Assembly: GCA_950106755.1 (NCBI GenBank)
Contig: OX467092.1
Location: forward strand, 12,090,001-12,154,000
Reading direction: 5' to 3'
From: Climacium dendroides
Lineage: Eukaryota; Streptophyta; Bryopsida; Hypnales; Climaciaceae
DNA length: 64,000 nt
In this document: in pieces, positions 36,841 to 48,560 of the stretch
How positions within the stretch are numbered: position 1 is the first letter of the stretch
How the letters are laid out: each line of letters begins with the position of its first letter
Program-made: the position numbers and the translations under genes
The notes under the pieces: generated by a model
What the model was told of the DNA's origin: nothing
The model's input: the letters and a program-made list of their open reading frames with translations, nothing else
Databases searched by the model: none

Positions 36841-38209
36841 TATTGAATGGCTCAAAAATCTACTTATTAATTGATGAAAAGACAAGCCTTTTATACTAGT
36901 GGGGTGTAGGAGGCACAACAAACAATATGGGATATACAAAACTAAAATATGAGCAAAAACATAAATACAATGATGTTTGAAATGATGTCTGAAATGATGT
37001 CTTAAAAAACATTTACATGTCTTAGTTATGTTTTTTTCGACGTCATTGTAAACATTCAAAAGAACATCTGTAGTATGAAATTCGACATTTACATCAATGT
37101 TGTTTTAAACATTTGCTTCAACAATTTCTAAATTTTCTACAAATCTTCTTTGTTGTTTATGATGTTATGATGAACATTTGCATGTCATTTTCAACATATA
37201 TGGGGATGTCTCCTTGAACATTTAATTGATAAAGTCATATTTATTAAATCTAGGTTGTTTGCAACATCAACTTCAATATAGTATGACACAACAATACATC
37301 CAACATGGAATTTCAATTGTAGATTATATTTTTGTCTATCTAGAATGCTCTGATTCATTTCATTTGGATTTATTATGAGAAAGTTATGGACATTTTTGTT
37401 TTTTAGGCAATTAGAGTATCTTCTTGAAAAAAATAACTTGTTGGATGCATTTTTGAATGCAATTTTTAATTTTTTACAATTTTTTCAAAATAAAAATTTC
37501 ACGTGGTTTAGTTTACTTGCTAGAACTATCTCACCATTGGGATTAGTGCATTTTAATTCCATCTAAAATTTATTAATAATTTAGATTTTCCTTCTATCTC
37601 ATACCTACTTCTACTTAACAATTTTCTTAAGAATGAAATTTAAATTTTTTTATTTTTTATTTATTTGCCTGAGCTTTCAACTCAATTCTCTACTATAAAT
37701 ATTTAAATCTCAAAACTCTGTAGTGCAAAAATTTTACAAAGTCAAAAAATCTAATCCCTCAATGCGCTAAAAAACTTGTTTTTTCCACTTTAAATCTATG
37801 CGGTCAAAAATTCTGAATTTTTTTCTACAATTTTTTCTACTTGTTAGGTGTAAGATCCTATAGTTAGATGTGGAAAAAATTAAAATTTCTTTTACTTTTT
37901 GCTACAGAAATGGCAATTTTCAATGTTTTCTGGCAAAAAAAAGGCCTTGGTCCTTTAAAGGTTAAGATGTCAAATATCTCAAAGTCCAAGAACACTAGAA
38001 AATCACCCCACATTAGATATTGATGCAAAATTTATGATTTTAAACTAATAAAATTTAGAATTTAAATCATAAGTTAAAAATAATTTTTTTTATATAATAT
38101 AATATTGATATGATTTTGTAAACCTTTTTTCATAACAAATCCATTCATCTAATTTATATAAAATTGTTATATAAATTAAATCTATATAGCTTATAACATT
38201 TTGAAAAAT

Positions 38210-38455
38210 TTTCTGGACATTTTTGAAAACATTTGATGTCCACAACAATGTCTTAGATTGCATCATTGTTTTTCATAGTACTAATATGCTGTGACTGAAA
38301 TTTAGCAATGCTTTCTATAACATCAAACCAAAATCTCTGCTTTTTCAGCGTCCGTCGACGTGACATCCCAATGTTTTCTCAAACGTATGATGTCATTCTG
38401 GATGTACAACGTTTTTGGCCGGACATCAGAAAAAACACAGTTTTCTTATATGGTG
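38210..38455 (+). repeat. Internal duplicate of the CACTA right end
   Basis: Bases 38210-38455 match 39405-39641 in order: AATGTC near a CATTGTTTTTC/CATCAGTGTTTTTC block, TAGCAATG, CCCAATGT, then ACACAGTTTTCTTATA. This marks a nested or deleted related element. Confidence 0.75.
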
Positions 38456-39641
38456 CAGTTGGTGAATGATAGGGACTTCGATGGCCTACAACCACTACAA
38501 CAAGTCGTGGACCCGGTGCGCCAACCAGCAGACAATGGTGGAGAGTATGTTGCCGTAGTTAGCAATGACATTGCATTTGAGGAGGAAACATAGGGTGTTC
38601 ACATCACTGACATGTGTTTGCTGTGCTAGCATTTTGACGTCACATAGGACGTCTGAGAAATACAAAGCCATCAGCATGTTCATATCTTCCAAGTAAACCC
38701 GTTGCATCTTGAACGTGCATTTTGTGGTAGAATTTGTCTTGCTTGGTGCTGCAAATGACATTATATGAATAGGGTGGAATTTTATCCTAATGAAGTTTGT
38801 TGAACATGCGCAAATTATAAGACTTCAATAGCCCAAAAATGAATTTAAACCAAGTAAACACATAAGTCATTTTGTACTACAAAGGAAGGACGTGCATCAT
38901 GTACAAATTCAACCTTGGGCATAAAGTCATGTCATACATCTATAGTCATTTTGACATCAAAGAAGACGCCTACAATTGCTTCCACAACATCCACACGTCT
39001 AGTCAGACGTAATGAAATACACAGTGGATAGCATGTGGTTTGAAGTTACATTTGCAGTAAGTACAAAATGTTGACGCCAGAAGTGACATCAATGTAGACG
39101 TCAGTACGTCACTTGTGACGTCCACGGAGACATCCAAGATTGGAACATAGATAGGCCAAGTATGCTGACGTGGCATGCCACGTCATCACCCATGTCCACA
39201 TCACCCAATTTCCATGTCAACTTGCCACATCACACAATTTCCACCTCATCACACCATGTCAGATGCCACATAAGCTTTTAGGAGTCACCACCTGCCCGTT
39301 GTCCTCTTTTTAACCTTGGGCAGTCACTTTACCTCTGACCGCACTAAAATTCTAAATCAACTTCTGAGCTAAGTTTGACCAAAGATGGTGACGTGGTTGA
39401 ACATGTTATTGTGGACATCCTTGTAAACATCTAATGTCCACCTGGATGTCTTACATTGCATCAGTGTTTTTCGTAGCATTAGTATGTTGTGACTAAAATC
39501 TAGCAATGTTGTCGAAGACATAAAAGCAAAATCTTCACTTTTTCGGCCTAACACCCCAATGTCTTCTGCGACGTATCGTATTGTCGCGGACATACGTCGT
39601 TTTTGGCTAGATGTCCAAGCAGACACAGTTTTCTTATAGTA

Positions 39642-41709
39642 TTTGGAGGGGGCGAAAAACTACGACGAACACGACGATTAGCATCTATGCCATCTTCCAG
39701 ACCATCTTCATCTTTGTAGTAGTTTTGTGCTTCTTGGAGGTGGTCGGCACCTGTAGATTAACCCGGGACCTTATAGGATTTATCCGGATAATAGTTAAGT
39801 TCATTCCTAGGGAGGCTTTTCTAATAGGATTGTCACTAAATAAATCGAAATTAATTTCTAATGAGTCATTGCAACATGGTATTTTAAGAAAAATAAAGTT
39901 CCTTAAACCAACTATATCTATGTTTTTCTTACGTGGTAAACTAATTACACAATTTGTCACTCCACTCTTAATGGCCACAAGGGTAAGAAATGCTCCCAAT
40001 TTATCTATTATTATCTTTATATTTGATCTTTAATCTTAAATTTCTTTAACTCCAATTAGGATTCTTTATTCCTTAATAGCTTAATTCTTTAACTCTTCAA
40101 TTCTTCCAAATCAACTTTCTGTCTTCCAATTCGGTACAGCAACTGAATACAGCAACTCCAAATCGGCTTGAACTCCATACAGGTTCCAAATCAAACCATC
40201 ATTCCATCATGTTTTCTCAACATTATTACTTAAATACACATTGAAATTACACTCCTACTCGGCAACTTCAAATATGCTCGTAGACACAATTTGGTTCTAT
40301 TACAAATCCAATCCCATTCAATAAATCATCATTCACAAACCATGCACCAAATTGGATTTCTCAAGATCAACAGTCAAGCTTTGATCACATTCCTATTTAA
40401 ACTGATATAAATTTATTCTTAACATCCGACTTGAATTCAATCACACTTTTGTTAACACATAGACAATACTCAATCAACCAACTTGAACACAACTTGGCTA
40501 ATTTTCAATTTAAAAACTCCACAATCTTACTACAACGACATAGAATAACACAGGAACAAATTCCAGAATTCAAAAAATGTTATTTTATTACTTCCGGTTT
40601 GGTGATTAAAATCACCGTTACAATTTGGAATCTAAATAGTCTTGCTCATAAAAATTTCACTTTTGCACAATGAATCTACATAGCTGTTCTACCCACTTAC
40701 TAGATATCTACAATTAGGTTCAAAATCTCCATTAAGATATTACAATTTGATTCTCTCTCTTCTACAACTTCATGTACTGCACTAGCTTGCCTGATCAATC
40801 TTGACAATACACCGCTCTTCCGAATAGGATTTCATCATTTCAACCCAACTATTAATCCAAGTTTGAAAACTGAATCTAACAATCTGCACCAACTTGGGTC
40901 ATCACACATTCACTGCATCTCATGTCTTTAATCACAGACTCTCGTAAATTCTCCATTTCACACACAGACACCAAACCAACTCCCGATTTGGAAACATTCC
41001 AACTCCTCATCTGCACGTCAGACCATTGCCATACACTGGCACACCAACATACTCCGACTCGGACATTCCTCAAACACTCCACACTCAAGACATTAGGACT
41101 GACTTCGACACATCTTCCAACTAGCAAATCACACACACAACACAAACACACACGAACACAATAAAACGAAAATTACACAACCTTCTCCGACTGGGACTCA
41201 CACTGGGTTACGCTCAACAGTGGGTAAAGAAGAATGACACCCAAATTGGACTTAAGAAATCACACACGACAAACAGTTACTAAGTCGGTAGAGAAGGCCA
41301 ACTGACTACGGCCACCGATTTGGATCACATCCCATGGACAGTATTTCTTACTTGCTTTCATCCAACTTGGCTGACACACCTAACAATCCACCAACCAAAC
41401 CATTCACCTAATTGGAATTGCGAACTAAGTTTAAAACACTCACTGACTTGACTTTCAACTTGGTTAAACAGAACACATTCAATTGACTCAACCACATCCA
41501 ATTTGGATTCACACCTACCATTAGCCAAATACAAGATACATACAACCGAATACAAATTGGGCAAAGCAAACACACCAAAACACCCAAATTGGTTCCCAAA
41601 CTCAACATTCACATCAAAAAGACCCTCTCTTTTTACTCAAAAATAACACCAAAAATTGGCAGCTTTAACACCCAACTGGCCTATCTACAGCACCCTCCCT
41701 CCAAAAATT
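39642..41709 (-). other. Probable T/G-rich intron and short exon of the hAT-region gene
   Basis: On the minus strand this stretch is T/G-rich and has no long open frame, as expected of a plant intron. It ends at an acceptor (CTACAG at about 39762), followed by a short open segment, KDEDGLEDGIDANRRVRRSF, that runs into the CACTA insertion. CCAATTTGG-like motifs recur roughly every 70-150 bp. The join to the transposase upstream is inference. Confidence 0.4.
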
Positions 41710-43057
41710 TCAGAATGCTTCATACACTAGAGGTGCACGATTTTCTTCTTCCTCGTGTTCTGCAGCATCTTCTGCTTGCATTGTGTCAAATTCGCGATTG
41801 GCTTTATGGACCGGAATAGGACCTAGTGCATCTGAGTCAGAATCCTCTGACAAGTTGTTCAAATTATACCAACAAACCGGATCTGCACCTTGTCTTTGTT
41901 AAAGGACGCAACTATTGGTATATATATATACCAAAGACTCCGCCTTGTCCATTGCTAAGCGGTTCCTGGTCTTATTGTGGACAAAAGAAAACATGTTCCA
42001 ATTTTGTTCACAAGACGATGTCGAATATGTGAGGGAAAGAACACGCTTCGCAATTTTCAATAGGGCTCAATCTCCTATCCTATTCCACCATTGGTGGAGA
42101 AGTATCCCGGTGTCTCGAATGTTTGGGGTTTCAGTTGGACTGTAAGGTCTTATGCACTCTTCATACTGTGTTAGTTCGAGCATAACATCATCATATTGTA
42201 CCTCAACCACGCCTTCTAATTTATGAATAACCCTATACAATGCACGAAGGGCTATTCCGTTAGCCTTCAATTGTAGATAATTTGCCAAAAATAGATTCAA
42301 TAATGCACCGACATAGTGAAGATCAGTGAATACCATATCCCATTTGTCCTCAAAAGAAGACTCGATGCTTGCCACCAAGGCATTGGAGAGGAAAAAAGGT
42401 GCGTTCGTCCAACTATGCACATGTCATCGTAGGTTCATCATTGTCAACCACGCTTTGCCCATGGCTAGTTTTTGTCCATAAAAAACGTGCAACGCTTTCA
42501 CTGCATCTGTTGCAATGTGTACATAATTTGAACATCGCTGCCAAAATTCCACGTTTGCAATGGTATCCATGGCTTCTTTAGCAAGCTCTGCGTACAGTCT
42601 ACGTAGCATTGCAACATAGTTTAGTACACGTGGATGCCTTATCAATTGGACCAATACGTGCTTCAATGACAACAACCGCTGCATCATGAGGAAATGAGTC
42701 CCAAATCTTGTATCATTGGGGACTAACAATTGCAACTTTGGACTCAACTCATGGAAAGTAGCCATTGTTGTATGGTGGTTTTTGATGTATTGGCAAGCCC
42801 TCTTTGCCCTCGCCAATAACTCTGCAAAACATGGCAATTTAGACCAATCTTCTAGCAACAAATCCAATGCATGCGCCGCACAACCCTGTTTAAAGATGTA
42901 TGGGTATGTCTTGATAATGTCCTCGATTGCTCCAAACATGTTCTTTGCATTGTCCATACAAATCTAGATTATGTTGTTTGGGCCCACCCTCTCAATGAAG
43001 ACTTTCAACTGGTCTGCTATGTATACTATAGTTTTATTTTCACCCGTAGTGTCAATG

Positions 43058-43191
43058 CACTAGTAGAAAACGCAAGGATTTCAACAGAATTCAGTTGAAA
43101 TTAATAGATTTCTGTTAATTTCAACAGAATTCTGTTGTTCAGTGACCGAAACAACAGAATTCTATTGAATTCCTTGCGTTTTCTACTAGTG
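43058..43191. mobile_element. CACTA-type hairpin MITE, 134 bp, ATG target duplication
   Basis: The ends CACTAGTAGAAAACGCAAGG and its complement bound a nearly complete palindrome with CAACAGAATTC blocks inside. ATG flanks both sides (43055-43057, 43192-43194). It is inserted in the hAT transposase. Confidence 0.9.
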
Positions 43192-43501
43192 ATGGATCCA
43201 AGGAAGACATCTCTTGTTGGACAGGACATCATCACATTCATCAACGGCTGTCGATTGACATCGTCTCAACCATCAGTGCATATTGTGACTTTGTAATTTT
43301 GCACTGCAAAGGCTGTTTTTTCTTTAATCTCATTTTCAATCTGCATCTTCTTAGGTTCAATCATTTGAGTCCTGAGCTGATGGTACGAGGGTGGAAAATA
43401 TTCAAATCGTGCCAACGAGGTTGCCCTCACTACTTCAATGAAGGCCGGATGTCTCACCACATTGAACGGCATATTTGCCTCATAGAAAAAACTAGCCCAT
43501 T

Positions 43502-43651
43502 CACTACTAGAAAATTTCGTATTTCTGTTGTTTTGGTCGCGTTGATCCGGTCAAAATCTAACAGAAATCTGTTAGTTTCAACAGATTTCTGTTAGATTTT
43601 GACCGGATCAACACGACCAAAACAACAGAAAAATGAAATTTTCTAGTAGTG
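43502..43651. mobile_element. CACTA-type hairpin MITE, 150 bp, ATT target duplication
   Basis: The ends CACTACTAGAAAATTTC and GAAATTTTCTAGTAGTG are inverted repeats, and the interior is a palindrome containing GACCGGATCAAC and AACAGAAATCTGTTAG. ATT flanks both sides (43499-43501, 43652-43654). It belongs to the same general family as the 43058 copy. Confidence 0.9.
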
Positions 43652-44409
43652 ATTTTTCATCTAGTACCTTCATCTTTGCAATGTTTAGTGCATCTGCCAT
43701 TTGCTACTGATGTAGTGGCCCTGATATAGTGGAATTTGATGTTGCAATGCCACTAGGACCTGGTGGAACATTCAGTGCTTCATGTCTAATCGTCTATAGC
43801 CTACACCTACGAGTCCCTCCCGTGCTACTTCATTCTGGGCTGATTGGTTGGAACCTCCGTCTCCAACAGTTGGGGCTGATATAGATGGCTCACTCGGACC
43901 CGATTCTGTATCCGGAGGGTTTTCTATATTCATCCATTGTGGTACAAAGTTTGCACAATTGGCAAATTTGTGTCTTACCGCTCGAGGCAGTTCTGAGCAC
44001 ACTGCTCGCTCCGACTTTGTCCGGTAACCGTAGTGGGCAAAAGCACGCTCACGTTTGTAGCTAAATGTCCTGCCACAATATACACAAGTCACCTTACTTC
44101 CATCATTAGAAAAATTGAACCATAGTTCCGATTCTTTTGTTTGTGTTTGCCCTGAAGTCATCGTGATAGGCAACAACTTTCAATAACCCTACCCTCGGCA
44201 ATTTGATGTTCTCCACGACAAAGTCTCAGATACCAAAATCAAAATAGCACTCGTCCACTACTGAAAGTGGCTTTAATATCACTTCAATAGTGAACCAATG
44301 CCGTTTTCAGCCAATGAACCCAAGTAAGGAGTTCAAAAGAAGTCCAAGATCATGAGGCTAGGTTAAAAATGTAGCCTCATAATGGCAGCCTACTCTTTAT
44401 ATACCCGGA

Positions 44410-44714
44410 CGAGGTAGGAGTGGGGACGTGTGGAGTAGGGGCGGGGACACTGTGGATAGGCGGCAACAGCGGAGGATCAAACGGGGACGCAAGAAGGCTA
44501 GGCGAGGACGCTGATCCCAGACTAGGCGAGGATGTATTGGGTTGGAACATAAGGAGCATGGATGTTGTCGAAATGTCTTGCTTTTTTATGTGTAGGCGGG
44601 GACGCTGTCGTCTGTGCTCAACGTCCGTGCCTTGACCCTTTGCGCCCCAGCCTAACCGTCTACGCCCCAACCTCACCATCTGCATTCCTGTCGGGGGTAT
44701 AAGTACCACCCCTG
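44410..44714 (+). repeat. GGCGGGGACG-type degenerate repeat block (right)
   Basis: Motifs such as GGCGGGGACACTG, AACGGGGACGC and GGCGAGGACGCTG recur here, as in the block at 33780-34250. The block ends near CCACCCCTG (44706-44714), which resembles an inverted hAT terminus (CAGGGGTGG). Confidence 0.55.
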
Positions 44715-44896
44715 ACAGTTCTGCTGTGCCACCCTTATGTTCTTGGACTTCACATTTGAGCTCCAAGTTGGGGTGGGGTACATAGGCTTCACAATTCAAG
44801 GTTCACGACTTCTTTTATTCTCTCATTCATTATTTTGGGTAAGAGGAAAATAGGATTACTTCTTTACATACTATTTGGGACACTAATTTGCAAAAA

Positions 44897-45967
44897 ATGT
44901 TGCAACCCAGTGTTGAAACCAATGTAGTTGCGCGGAAACAAAAAGCTCAAGATAAAGGTAGGCCTCAGAACTGTAAAAATTCAAAGAAGTGCTTGCATAT
45001 TCTATTTGATCCTGAACAACTTGCCTTCCTCGGTTGGAAAAATGAAGCGCAACCTTGGACAAAACGAATGTGTGAGAAATATATTGCTTAGTGCCACATT
45101 GATAAAGTGTTCCTACAAAACGTGCATGAAAAACACTATAAGTTTCAAGTAGCCAACCTTCACCACTGCAAGGACCCTGACTTCCTTGAAAGATGCATCC
45201 AAGTACATCAACACTTGTACAACACCATATATGTAAAAAGAAATGAAAATAGCCTTGCAATCTTGCGTATGGTGTATGCAGAGGAGAAACTCCATCGACA
45301 AGTAGATTGGCGGATTATAAGAGTATCTTCTCAACAAGTTCTCCAAATTCTAGAGGGCATTGATATTCCTAGAGAACGCAAATTCAAAGGAATTGGAGGG
45401 TTGTCAAAGGCAAAGTCTGAAGACCAATTCATTTCTGATGCAAGTGTATAGTGGACTGCTAACTCTGATGTTGATGAAAAATCGGGGTGTACAAAAGAAA
45501 AAAGGGACAAACGAATGAGTACTTTAAGGAAAAATCAACTTTATCAACATCTTGTTGATGAGCTTTTTCCAAAAGGCACCCTTCAAGGATCTGAAGTCGA
45601 CGTGACAAGGACATGGCAAGGTACCACAATGGCTGGACCATCAACATATACCTCTGAACCTATGGATGAACAAGCTTCCAAACTGCCAAATTTGAACGCA
45701 ATGGAGGCTATATGGGTAGGAAACAACTTAGAGGGCCAAAGTCATATGCCAAATTCAAAGGTGTTGCCTGCAATGTACCAAGACCCAGAGATGTCAAATG
45801 AAAAGACATCCTCCCTCCTAAAAAGGATCGTTGAGTTGGAAAGAGAAAATGAAGAACTTCATAAAGAGCGGGAAGTTTCCAGGTGGGAGATACAAAACTT
45901 AAAAGAAACCTATAAAAAGAAGGTTCAAGACCTTGAGTATACTTTGAGCCAGTTTAATGTGGACTAA
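44897..45967 (+). pseudogene. Unrecognised single-frame gene with coiled-coil C-terminus, two in-frame TAG codons
   Basis: One reading frame runs from ATG at 44897 to TAA at 45965-45967 (357 codons including the stop), broken only by TAG at 45089-45091 and 45449-45451. The N-terminal part is basic (KQKAQDKGRPQNCKNSKK), the middle has aromatic/His-rich sequence (FLQNVHEKHYKFQVANLHHC), and the last 60 residues form an obvious coiled coil (SSLLKRIVELERENEELHKE). I do not recognise the family. It lies next to the hAT region and could be an accessory transposon gene or a captured host gene. The constant frame over 1 kb with no indel argues for recent coding status. Confidence 0.55.
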
Positions 45968-46220
45968 TATCACTAACATGATCAATTGCTCATAGTTGTC
46001 TCGATCATAGCAAGGAAGATTTTGAAGACATATATGTAGAAGTCCGATTTGTTGTATTACACTTTGTATATTTGGATTACATAGTTGCAAAAATTCTCAT
46101 TCATATCATTGTAAATACACTTTTATGTTCTCTATGAAGTGACCATAATGTTGTGATGCCCAAATAGCTTTTACATGTATTTTTGCCCTTTACTTAAAAG
46201 GGATTGCATGTTTGTAATTA

Positions 46221-46430
46221 GGTGGCCCTCTGTTTATGCACCCTTAAAATAAAATTAGAAATTTTGGAGTGCATGATTCGGTGGCCCTTTGCTCTTGTAC
46301 CTTTAAGAAACAATAAAAAAATAGTGGAATGCATGAATGGGTGGCCTTTTGCTCATGTACACTTAAAATGACATAAAAAATTGTGGGATGCATGATTCGA
46401 TGGCCCTCTATTCTAACACCCTTCAAATTT
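46221..46430 (+). repeat. 60-bp tandem repeat, about 3.5 copies
   Basis: Units contain GGTGGCCCT(C/T)TG, then TGTACC/CACCCTTAAAAT and GGAATGCATGATTCG, spaced about 60 bp. Confidence 0.75.
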
Positions 46431-46773
46431 TAAAGAAATAGGGAGGTCATCACAAAGCATACTTTCATCTCATACAAATGAATATTCGGAAATCCATACA
46501 TATAAAGGTTAGGAAGGGCAATAAACAAACTCATTGGGAATTGGACATTCATACTTAGAATTACTAGTTTAGGGGCTGTCCTTGAAGGATTAATGATAGA
46601 AGTTGTGGGAGCACGGGAATCCAGTCTTTAAGTTTAGAAGGGAAATAAGGGGAATAGAGCTTTTTACTCCCTATTTTTTTTGTTTTTCGTTAGAAAAGTA
46701 GACCGTAAGTAGTTAGGAACCGAATACCGGAATAGAGTTACTTTATAATAGATAATAGTGTTAAAAGAAGTAA

Positions 46774-47712
46774 CCGGAAACCAGAAACCGAAAGTCCGGA
46801 AACGGCATAGATAGGTCAGGAGTAGGTCAGAGTGAGTTTTATTAGAAACCGGAAACCAGAAGAGAGCGGGAGCAGGGACCGGAAACGGAACCGGAACTCG
46901 CACCAGCACCCCTTCCGGTCATCGAAGAAGAAGTACAAGCGAAGGATAAGGTGGAGGACGTGCCAAGCTCTTCCATCTGGTCGGAGCCTAAAGGAGAAAT
47001 GACTTCCCTACTGGGGGAAGTAACTGACGTTGCTCTTAATGCAGCGCAAGCAGTAGAGGCTACTGAGGAAGAGAAGACCGGAGAAGTGGAGATAGCAAGC
47101 AAGGCGAAGGAGACATCGGAGGAGGTGAAGGCCGCAGCTGAAGAAAAGACGAGATCTGGACCGGAACCGTCCGAGAAGAAGAACGTGACCAAACCAAGGC
47201 TGAGCAACAAGTTTATCGACCTAAGTGAGTTATCTCCAGTTTCTCCAACTCCTCCTGCAAAGACACAAAAGGTATTTCCTTCCACCCCACTCAACTTAGC
47301 TTTGGGAAGTGAAACTGGGTCAATGGAGGAAAGGAAGACCGGATCATAGGGACAAGGATCTGGGAAGGGTAGAACGATTGAGGAAACCACTCCTTAGAGT
47401 GCTAGGGCCAATGTTCCGCCCACACCAACCACGCAGAAGAAGAAGCCTCCAATTATGTCAACACAGAAGAAGAGGACGATTCTAGAGGACAATGACGAGG
47501 AGGAAGAAGAAGAAGAAAAGGACGAGGATAAAGAATCCGGTACTAAGGAGGATTCAGAGCCGTATTCTGACCCGAATCAAGCACTAGCAGAGACTCGGGC
47601 GACTAAGGCTATAGTATCCAAGAAGAAAAAGCTTGCTGCTCGGGGTAAGGTACGCCAGGGACAGAAGACCGGAACCAAAAAGAAGCCGGCCGCGAAGAAG
47701 TTAAAAACTTAG
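46774..47712 (+). pseudogene. Charged low-complexity reading frame broken by three TAG codons
   Basis: One frame is continuous from 46774 to a TAG at 47710-47712 except for TAG at 46843-46845, 47347-47349 and 47395-47397. The product is Glu/Lys/Pro-rich, with an acidic tract (DNDEEEEEEEKDEDKE) and a basic Lys-rich tail (KKKPAAKKL) like a nuclear localisation signal. ACCGGAAAC-type words recur in the DNA. No domain is recognised; it could be a transposon-derived gag-like or nuclear protein. Confidence 0.45.
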
Positions 47713-48279
47713 AAAGTTACTTAGGGTAAATTTCTGAGGATAGGGTAGTGAAAATCTAAAGTTTTGGGATAGTTGTATATAATTAGGAAGTTTACTTTTT
47801 GAGTGACACGGCCACTAGCAGTTGGAAAGTGACCGGGTCCATAATTATAGGATCTGAGATCTACTTTTAGCGGAAGTAGTGGGAGTTTAAGTGAAAGTCA
47901 ACAGGGCTAGAAAATAGTAAGGGAATGAAACGTGTTTGGCCTTGATTGGTTGGAGCGTTACTTTTAGGTTAGGATTTTGAGGAAGTAGTTTAGTATTTAA
48001 ATCCGGTACTTCTTTGGTCTCGGTATGCATCTTTATCTTATTTTCTTATATTCATGAGTACTTGGGAGTTTGCTCTTGGCGTGTGATTGAAACAAATCAT
48101 AGTTGTGTGTACTTAACACTTGTCCGTGTTTTGGAAGTCCAGGTTGGAAAGTGAGTGTAAGTGGATACAAGGTGTACCCGGATGCTGAGTTTATCCGGTC
48201 CAGGGGGAATGCTGGTATGCGAGCGGGGGTCTGTGAGCGGCGAGCTGGAAGCGGGCATTAGTGAGCAAGGAGTGGTAAT
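47713..48279. other. Flank without recognised gene
   Basis: Moderately AT-rich sequence follows the charged frame. ATCCGGT-like words continue, suggesting the same parent element extends to about 48240. Confidence 0.35.
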
Positions 48280-48560
48280 ATTGGAAGAAAAAAGAATGGG
48301 TTTAAGAAAAAAATAGGATTAAAAAAATGAGATAGTGGATGAAAGAAGGAATGAAAGCGGATTTGAAAAATGGATGAAAAAGTAGATGACAATGGATGAA
48401 TGTAGTTGGGTTTAGGGTTGAAAGTGGATGAAAGTGGATGAATGTAGTTGGATTTTGGATGAACATGGATGAGAAATGGGTGAAAGTTATTGGGATTTTG
48501 GATGAATGTGGATGAAAAAGTGGGTGAGTGTGATTGAAAATTTGGATGAGAAGAATATCT
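48280..48560 (+). repeat. Purine-rich GGATGAAAGTGGATGAATG minisatellite
   Basis: Variants of GGATGAA(A/T)GTGGATGAATG and AGTTGGGTTT are repeated irregularly across 280 bp. The opposite strand is open as a Phe/His/Pro/Ser-rich frame only because of the repeat. Confidence 0.75.

Larger units (their letters stand above)
35802..39641. mobile_element. CACTA-ended DNA transposon, 3.84 kb, TTT target duplication
   Basis: The left end is CACTATAAGAAAATTGTGTC and the right end is its near-perfect complement, ending ...TTATAGTA. Both sides carry TTT (35799-35801 and 39642-39644), the 3-bp duplication expected for CACTA elements. GACATC/GATGTC and TGACGT-like motifs are dense near both ends, as in CACTA subterminal regions. 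No transposase is recognised. A second copy of the right-end sequence (about 240 bp) ends at about 38450, so the element is rearranged or nested. Confidence 0.85.
41710..44176 (-). pseudogene. hAT-superfamily transposase pseudogene
   Basis: Minus strand. It starts with a BED-like zinc-finger segment (CVYCGRTFSYKRERAF, about 44100), then MPFNVVRHPAF and YFPPSYHQLRT (43330-43470), the DUF659-type core with DNAKNMFGAIEDI and GCAAHALDLLLEDW (42800-42957), and the C-terminal hAT dimerisation region with LLKIAKRVLSLTYSTSSCEQNW (about 42060-41990). An acidic tail ends in TGA at 41710-41712. Stops and frame changes break it into at least four pieces, and two hairpin MITEs interrupt it (43058-43191, 43502-43651). 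The family normally excises and reinserts DNA between 8-bp duplications; this copy cannot encode a full protein. Introns cannot be separated from decay with confidence. Confidence 0.85.

Noticed and set aside
36445..37059. Tyr/Ile/Cys-rich minus-strand frame
   Set aside because: Lies in the AT-rich minisatellite of the CACTA element; composition is repeat-driven.
46842..47390. Ser-rich minus-strand frame opposite the charged gene
   Set aside because: Antisense of a Glu/Lys-rich frame; the plus strand has the longer and more protein-like composition.
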